NCBI GenBank assembly: GCA_029263315.1
Contig: JAJCXR010000038.1
Location: 62,001 to 126,000 of the forward strand
Origin: Acidobacteriota bacterium
Lineage (GTDB): Bacteria > Acidobacteriota > Thermoanaerobaculia > Multivoradales > J023
Reading direction: 5' to 3'
DNA: 64,000 nucleotides
Numbering within the stretch: position 1 is the first letter of the stretch; every line of letters begins with the position of its first letter. The position numbers were made by a program, and so were the translations under genes. Positions 59,395-64,000 of this stretch are shown here, one piece after another. A model generated the notes under the pieces. That model ran no database searches, had not been told where the DNA came from, and worked only from the letters and a program-made list of their open reading frames with translations.

Positions 59395-60000
59395 TTGCTC
59401 TGCTCCTCTCCTCGGCCTTCTCAGCCGGCAACTTGATTGGCACATCCACCGTTTGCTCGATCCTAACCGATCGAGTCGGGGAAGGGCGTCGAAGAGATGG
59501 CGTGGAGGGGTGCCCGTGGACCTATCGTAGTCGGAGGTGGACGGAATATTGGGTTTTTTCGCTGCGGGGTGGGCTGTTATCGGAGCGAACTGCGCTCTTC
59601 CTAGTAGAGGGTCCGGTACTGACGTGGAACGACACGTTGAAGCAAGATCTACGATTCCCCATTGGCGGTCTGCCCCGTTCCATGGCTGAGCCGGACCCTC
59701 TCGGTTTCAAATCCTCTAGAGCTCGTCGAGTCGCTTCGGCGAGCTTTTCCTCTTTTGGGGGCTGAAAGGCCTCAACCCCGTAACCTGCTCCGGCCAGTGC
59801 ATAGCGACATGGAGCGTTGAAAAAAATGCGATGGCGTCATATTATCGCGGTGCGCCCTTGGTCTCGTTTTTATCTTGAGGTTTCTCGACAGCCCACGCCC
59901 CACGATGGAACCGTGGTGGTTTGAAGGCCACGATCTGTGCTGTCTTCAAGGGGCCCGAGGGAGACCACGATCTTCAAGTCAATGCATCCGGGAGGTTTCC
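59395..60000. other. intergenic region upstream of the large secreted LamG protein
   Basis: About 600 bases between divergent genes. Short frames on both strands lack ribosome-binding sites and family features. I compared it with common riboswitch consensus patterns from memory and found none. A small hairpin, CCACG-ATGGAAC-CGTGG (~59902-59918), and an AT-rich run near 59840-59875 are the only notable elements. Confidence 0.4.
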
Positions 60001-63000
60001 ATGCGCGTTCTCAGCTCTTCAAATTGTTCCTGGGTCAAGGCTTCGGCTACGGCCCCCATCTTCGCAGCCACGTCCCTCCTAACTATGTTTTTCTGCCTAG
60101 CTGCCGTCCCAGCCGCAGCTCAACCGTCTCCGGCGGGCTGCGAATTCCCCATCGCCGAGGACAATCCCGAGATGAAGGATCGGCCGTCCGTCGCCTATGG
60201 CCTGGACGGCGGTCTTGTGGTGGTCTATGAGAGCGATACCTTCTCGAGTGGCGACAACCTGCCGTCCAAGATCAGAATTCGGCGTTTCGACTCGGCAGGA
60301 AATTTCTTGGGGCCCACATTTCTTGCTCGGGATGACGACGGCAGTAATGAACGCGGCGCCGAAATCGCCAGGGATGCCGCCGGTGACTTCGTGTTGGTCT
60401 GGGATCGTCGACAGCTCACCGACGATACGACGAGCATCGTGGGGCGACGTCTGGGTAGCGACGGTACGTTTCTCGGCGATCCCTTCCAAATCAATAGCTA
60501 CACGACGGGTTTCCATGGCCAGGTGGATCTCAGCACCCACGCCGGTGGGTCCTTTTTCGTCTGGTCCAGCGATCCCGAGCTGGATGGCGATGGCGAAATC
60601 GTAGGACGCCTGGGGGCCGCCGACGGTACATTTCTTGGGCCCCAAATGGTACTCAACTCCTATACGACCGGAGATCAGGTGGCTCCCAGGGTGACGACCA
60701 CGTCGGCCGGCGATTTCTTGGTGGTTTGGCAAGGGCCCTATCCCGGTTCTAGCGGCGATGCGGTGCGGGGTCGTCGCTTCGATTCGGCCGGCACTCCCCT
60801 CGGGGCGGAATTTCCGATCAACACCAACACTGGCTTGAATTCCCGGCCGGACGTGGCCGAGGCGGCGGGCGATTTTCTGGTGGTGTGGAATCATCGAGAC
60901 GGCGCCTTCACCGACCTGGAAGTGGCCGCTCGACGGCTCGACTCCAACGGTGCCCCGATGGGTGGCGAAATGGTGATTCAGGCCCTAGGTGATTACATCG
61001 ATTCAAGGGTTCCGACGGTGTCCACGCGCCTCAACGGTGAGTTTGTCGTCGCGTGGAACGATTTTCGCTCCTACTATGACTACCTCTACTCTCAGGTGGC
61101 GCGGGTCTCCGCCCGCACCGTCGACGCCGCGGGAACCTTGGGGCCGGTCTTTCAAGTCAGCTCCAACAACGACGAATTCGGCTGTATCGGTTGCAATTTC
61201 GAGGCCGCCGTCGCCACCTCCCCCAACGATGACGAGTTTGCGGTGGTCTGGGGCGACTTCTATCCCTTCGGTGCGGCCCATGGATCCTACAATGTGGCAG
61301 GCCGTCGTTTCGACGCTGTGGCTGAGCCCACCTTGCAGGACATGGCGATCTTCTTTAGGGAATCCGAAGACCCGACGGACGGCATCGGTCTGATCTATCA
61401 AGTGGTGCTCGAAAACCTCACCCCCTGTGCCGTGGATGGCACGGAATTCGAGGTGACGTTGCCCCAGACCATTGTCGATGCGGGGTACATTCTCAGCCAG
61501 TCGCTTTCCCACGACTGTCAAGCCTCCGGTGAGCTGGTAACCTGCACCAACGGCTTCAGCCGACAGGGGCAAGTGGTGGCAGTGAGCATCATCGTCGATC
61601 CCCTGCCCAACGAAAACGAAACGCTTCAGGTCAGCGGCACGGTCACCACCCTCGGGGTCGATCCAGACCTTTCCAACAACAGCGCTACGCAGACGACCCA
61701 AGTGGTTCGCTGCCTGGAGTTGACGACCGATCACCAAGGCAAGGGATCGGACCCCGTCGCCGATACCGAGGCCTCTCCGTCGGCCCCCTGTGTTGCGGGC
61801 TCCTTCGCCAGCGGCAGTGAGGTGTCGTTGATCGCCGCCCCGGCCCGGGATGGTTGGCGGGTGGTCTCGTGGAATGGTACCGACGATGACAACAGCACCT
61901 CCCGTTTCAACTCGGCCACCGTTCCCAACGACGACTTTCAAGTCACCGTGCGCTACGGCTTCGAGGATGGTGTCAGTTGGTGGACGGCCGACGGCGTTCT
62001 GGAAGACTCCATCGGTCCCTACGATCTGACGCAGGTGGGGGCAGGCGATGTCTTCGACGGGGACGGCAACCAAGGGCAAGCGTTCCGCTTGGACGGCGAT
62101 CCTATCTTGCGAGCTGCTTCCGGTGCCGGTCTCAGCTTGGGGGAGACGTTCACCCTGGGCTTTTGGTTGAAGGTGGAGCCCTCTTCCGCCGAGGTGCGGG
62201 CCATCCTCGACAAGCGGATTCCCATGGGCCAAGCGGAGAAGGGTTTCTTTGCCCATCTGCGGGATGGCCGACCGGCCTTGCGTTTGGGGGACGGCAACCT
62301 GGTGGAAGACTTTGTCGCCAACCAAGATGTCGAAGACGGCCTCTACCACTTTGTGGTCTACCGCTTCGCCGAGGGTGGGCTCGATATCTTCATCGACGGC
62401 GCCTTGGATTCCCACCATGACGCCGGTGCCCTGGGGGCTTTCGCCCTCTTGACCCCCGCCACCGTCGGCAGCACGTCCTTCGGGGCAGCGCAGCCCTTGG
62501 AAGGTTTGTTGGACGAGATCTTCTTTGCCGACGTGGCCCTCAGCGTTTCGCGGTTGGCCGGGCTCTATGGACGACCCCTGGGTTATTGGGCCGCCGACGG
62601 CAATGCCCTCGACGGTGGCTCGCTGGGCTTGCATGGTGTGCTCACCGCCGAGGCCGGCTATACCCAGGGGCGTTGCGATCGGGGTTTTGACTTGTCGTCC
62701 GCGGCGGCGGCCGTGACCGTGCCGAGCAGCATTGTCGAGTTGCTGGTCGGCGACATGGCCTTCGCTGCTTGGCTGCGGGCGGCGGATGCCGACGGCTCAC
62801 AGGTTCTGCTCGAGAGGCCCGGCACCTTCTCTCCGAGAATGCGGCTCAGTCTCGAGGACGGCGTGCTCCAACTACAGGTTGGGAATGTGGTGGTGGTGGC
62901 GGATCAACTGGGGGACTTGCGCGACGGGGAGCTGCATCACGTGGCGACATCCCACAAACCCTTGGCTGCCTCGCTGTTCGAAGCTACCCTGTGGGTCGAT

Positions 63001-63258
63001 GGGGCATCCCAGACGTTCCAGGTAGATCAAGCCCTCGATTTGACGGGTGGGCAGCTGGTGCTCGGAGGCTCCGAAGAGGGCCCTGCGATGCTCGACGAGG
63101 TTTACCTGTTCGAGGAATTTGCCAGCCCGCTAAAACTGCAACAACTCCGTCAGCAAGGTTGTTTGCTGGATCTTTTTGTCGACGGCTTCGAGTCCGGCGA
63201 TACGACGGGCTGGTCCGCATCGACGGCCGGCAGCGCAATCGTCCCCGTCGAGCAGTAG
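60001..63258 (+). CDS. large secreted multidomain protein with LamG domains
   Basis: 1085 residues; ATG 60001 follows GGGAGG. A signal peptide (LLTMFFCLAAVPAAAQ) is followed by about seven propeller-like repeats of the type GDFVLVWDRRQ...VGRRLGSDGTFLGDPFQINSYTTG (residues ~50-440), then a DUF11-like domain (LIYQVVLENLTPCAVDGTEF), a bacterial surface repeat (RDGWRVVSWNGTDDD), two LamG/concanavalin-like domains (SWWTADGVLEDSIGPYDLTQ, GYWAADGNALDGGSLGLHGV) and the C-terminal tail FVDGFESGDTTGWS. The LamG domains usually bind carbohydrate or protein. The tail recurs in secreted proteins of several Gram-negative groups and may be an export or anchoring signal. Confidence 0.85.
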   Translation: MRVLSSSNCSWVKASATAPIFAATSLLTMFFCLAAVPAAAQPSPAGCEFPIAEDNPEMKDRPSVAYGLDGGLVVVYESDTFSSGDNLPSKIRIRRFDSAGNFLGPTFLARDDDGSNERGAEIARDAAGDFVLVWDRRQLTDDTTSIVGRRLGSDGTFLGDPFQINSYTTGFHGQVDLSTHAGGSFFVWSSDPELDGDGEIVGRLGAADGTFLGPQMVLNSYTTGDQVAPRVTTTSAGDFLVVWQGPYPGSSGDAVRGRRFDSAGTPLGAEFPINTNTGLNSRPDVAEAAGDFLVVWNHRDGAFTDLEVAARRLDSNGAPMGGEMVIQALGDYIDSRVPTVSTRLNGEFVVAWNDFRSYYDYLYSQVARVSARTVDAAGTLGPVFQVSSNNDEFGCIGCNFEAAVATSPNDDEFAVVWGDFYPFGAAHGSYNVAGRRFDAVAEPTLQDMAIFFRESEDPTDGIGLIYQVVLENLTPCAVDGTEFEVTLPQTIVDAGYILSQSLSHDCQASGELVTCTNGFSRQGQVVAVSIIVDPLPNENETLQVSGTVTTLGVDPDLSNNSATQTTQVVRCLELTTDHQGKGSDPVADTEASPSAPCVAGSFASGSEVSLIAAPARDGWRVVSWNGTDDDNSTSRFNSATVPNDDFQVTVRYGFEDGVSWWTADGVLEDSIGPYDLTQVGAGDVFDGDGNQGQAFRLDGDPILRAASGAGLSLGETFTLGFWLKVEPSSAEVRAILDKRIPMGQAEKGFFAHLRDGRPALRLGDGNLVEDFVANQDVEDGLYHFVVYRFAEGGLDIFIDGALDSHHDAGALGAFALLTPATVGSTSFGAAQPLEGLLDEIFFADVALSVSRLAGLYGRPLGYWAADGNALDGGSLGLHGVLTAEAGYTQGRCDRGFDLSSAAAAVTVPSSIVELLVGDMAFAAWLRAADADGSQVLLERPGTFSPRMRLSLEDGVLQLQVGNVVVVADQLGDLRDGELHHVATSHKPLAASLFEATLWVDGASQTFQVDQALDLTGGQLVLGGSEEGPAMLDEVYLFEEFASPLKLQQLRQQGCLLDLFVDGFESGDTTGWSASTAGSAIVPVEQ

Positions 63259-63260
63259 GA

Positions 63261-64000
63261 TCAGCGGCCTTCGGTCAACCAGCGATAGGCTTTGAGATGG
63301 CGCAGGGCGGTCACCTCGTCACCGAGCTGGCGGTGCACCAGGGACAGGTTGAAGTGGGCGTCGGCGCAGCTGTCGTCCACCGCCAGGGCCTCTTGGTAAC
63401 TCTCGGCGGCTTCCTGCAGGCGCCCCGAGTCATGGTACGCGACCCCTAGGTTGAAGCCGGCGATGGCGTCTTCCGGCCGTAGCTCGAAGGCCTTACGATA
63501 GTGGCTCACCGCCGCTTCTAGGGAGCCGGACTCATGGAGTAGGCGGCCGAGGTTGAGGTGGCAGTCGGCGTGCTCCGGCTCCCTTTCGAGAGCTTGCAGA
63601 TAGGCCTCGTGGGCTGCTTCGGGCTGCTCTTCTTCGAGCTGGCAGCCGAGCTCGAAGAAGTCCTCCGCCGTGGCATCGGTCGCCCCGGTGTCGGTGTCCG
63701 TCGCTGGACAAAAGCTGGGTCGTACCACCGGCGCGGCCTGCCCCTGCGGCGGCGTGGGTTGGAAGTCGATCAATACCTGGCCGGTTTCGGCGTCCCAAGT
63801 GCGTTGTGGCTCATGCACCACCAGGCGTTTGCCCCATGCGGCAAAGCGCAAGGTATGGAGCGGGCGCTCGGCGGCCAGGCGCTGTTTGAGATCACACAGC
63901 AGACGCACTGTTTTGCCTTTGGGTAGGGCGGCATCCAGGGGGCGCAGGTTGCGCAGCAAGACGAGGTCGTGAAACGAGTAGCGAAAGGGACCCAGGCTCC
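63261..64000 (-). CDS. MerR-like/TPR regulatory protein, N-terminus cut by window edge
   Basis: The frame is open from the right edge, so the true start lies beyond base 64000; an internal TTG at 63959 is not needed. The visible part begins SLGPFRYSFHDLVLLRNLRPLDA, matching the MerR-type helix-turn-helix wing and helix (Y-x-F-x-D-L-x-x-L) found in a TPR regulator family common in Acidobacteria. Two or three TPRs follow (HLNLGRLLHESGSLEAAVSHY, GFNLGVAYHDSGRLQEAAESY, HFNLSLVHRQLGDEVTALRHL). It probably binds DNA through the missing N-terminus and partners through the TPRs. It converges on the LamG gene with a 2-base gap. Confidence 0.85.
   Translation of the reverse strand, partial: SLGPFRYSFHDLVLLRNLRPLDAALPKGKTVRLLCDLKQRLAAERPLHTLRFAAWGKRLVVHEPQRTWDAETGQVLIDFQPTPPQGQAAPVVRPSFCPATDTDTGATDATAEDFFELGCQLEEEQPEAAHEAYLQALEREPEHADCHLNLGRLLHESGSLEAAVSHYRKAFELRPEDAIAGFNLGVAYHDSGRLQEAAESYQEALAVDDSCADAHFNLSLVHRQLGDEVTALRHLKAYRWLTEGR

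Noticed and set aside
59446..60000. Cyclic-di-GMP or other riboswitch in the LamG leader
   Set aside because: Consensus loops of known classes could not be matched by eye; only a trivial hairpin is present.
61003..62634. 543-codon minus-strand ORF inside the LamG protein gene
   Set aside because: It is fully antisense to a gene with a signal peptide, ribosome-binding site and recognisable domains; its own translation is Gly/Val/Arg-rich without motifs.
1..64000. tRNA, rRNA, insertion sequence or prophage genes
   Set aside because: No T-loop/anticodon patterns in intergenic regions, no transposase or integrase motifs, and no phage structural genes were found.

Overview
The window is high-GC DNA from a Gram-negative bacterium. 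It carries outer-membrane and TonB-type proteins, many lipoprotein signals and a mostly ~65% GC composition judged by eye. TPR regulators fused to TolB-like or MerR-like domains, abundant Ser/Thr kinase/FHA/PP2C signalling, and secreted proteins ending in a DGFESGD-type tail suggest an Acidobacteriota relative, perhaps Thermoanaerobaculia. That placement is inference, since no rRNA gene is present. No tRNA, rRNA, CRISPR array, insertion sequence or prophage was recognised.

Left part (1-13.8 kb): a hybrid histidine kinase running off the left edge is translationally coupled to a receiver-Ser/Thr kinase fusion. Then come a CNNM/CBS membrane protein, an alkyltransferase-like DNA repair protein preceded by a dispersed repeat, a degenerate S24/S26-type peptidase, a NarL-type two-component pair, a fatty acid desaturase with a structured 3' element, and a phosphoesterase-SNF2 helicase pair.

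13.9-24 kb: TPR proteins, a PP2C phosphatase, a TonB protein, a MaoC-type hydratase, an orphan CDP-glucose 4,6-dehydratase, an M64 peptidase and RsmE. 24-30.4 kb: an FHA-RDD membrane protein whose linker repeats a TxxD motif, then a MauE/DoxX-like membrane protein with a secreted thioredoxin, and a barrel-like outer-membrane protein. 31-39.5 kb: hflK-hflC, a nucleoside transporter, a ROK-family protein, a TPR/beta-propeller protein, an acetyltransferase, a zinc-finger/repeat membrane protein and dodecin. 39.5-40.9 kb is a lower-GC islet with two unknown small genes. 40.9-47.9 kb holds an AddAB-type recombination nuclease pair.

Right part (48-64 kb): a small lipoprotein, a BlaI repressor with an M56 peptidase-TonB fusion and a candidate operator, a DEAD-box helicase with a clear terminator, a pectinacetylesterase-type lipoprotein, a candidate AbiGi-type defence gene preceded by a second copy of the dispersed repeat, a DUF3179 lipoprotein with an in-frame UGA at its conserved cysteine, a Tat-exported vanadium-haloperoxidase-type protein, a methyltransferase-like protein, a large secreted LamG protein, and a TPR regulator cut by the right edge.

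The observations most worth following are the UGA/candidate-Sec position in DUF3179, the FHA protein carrying its own array of predicted FHA-ligand motifs, the histidine-kinase/receiver-Ser/Thr-kinase coupling, and the dispersed repeat with a covarying dyad that sits directly in front of two genes.
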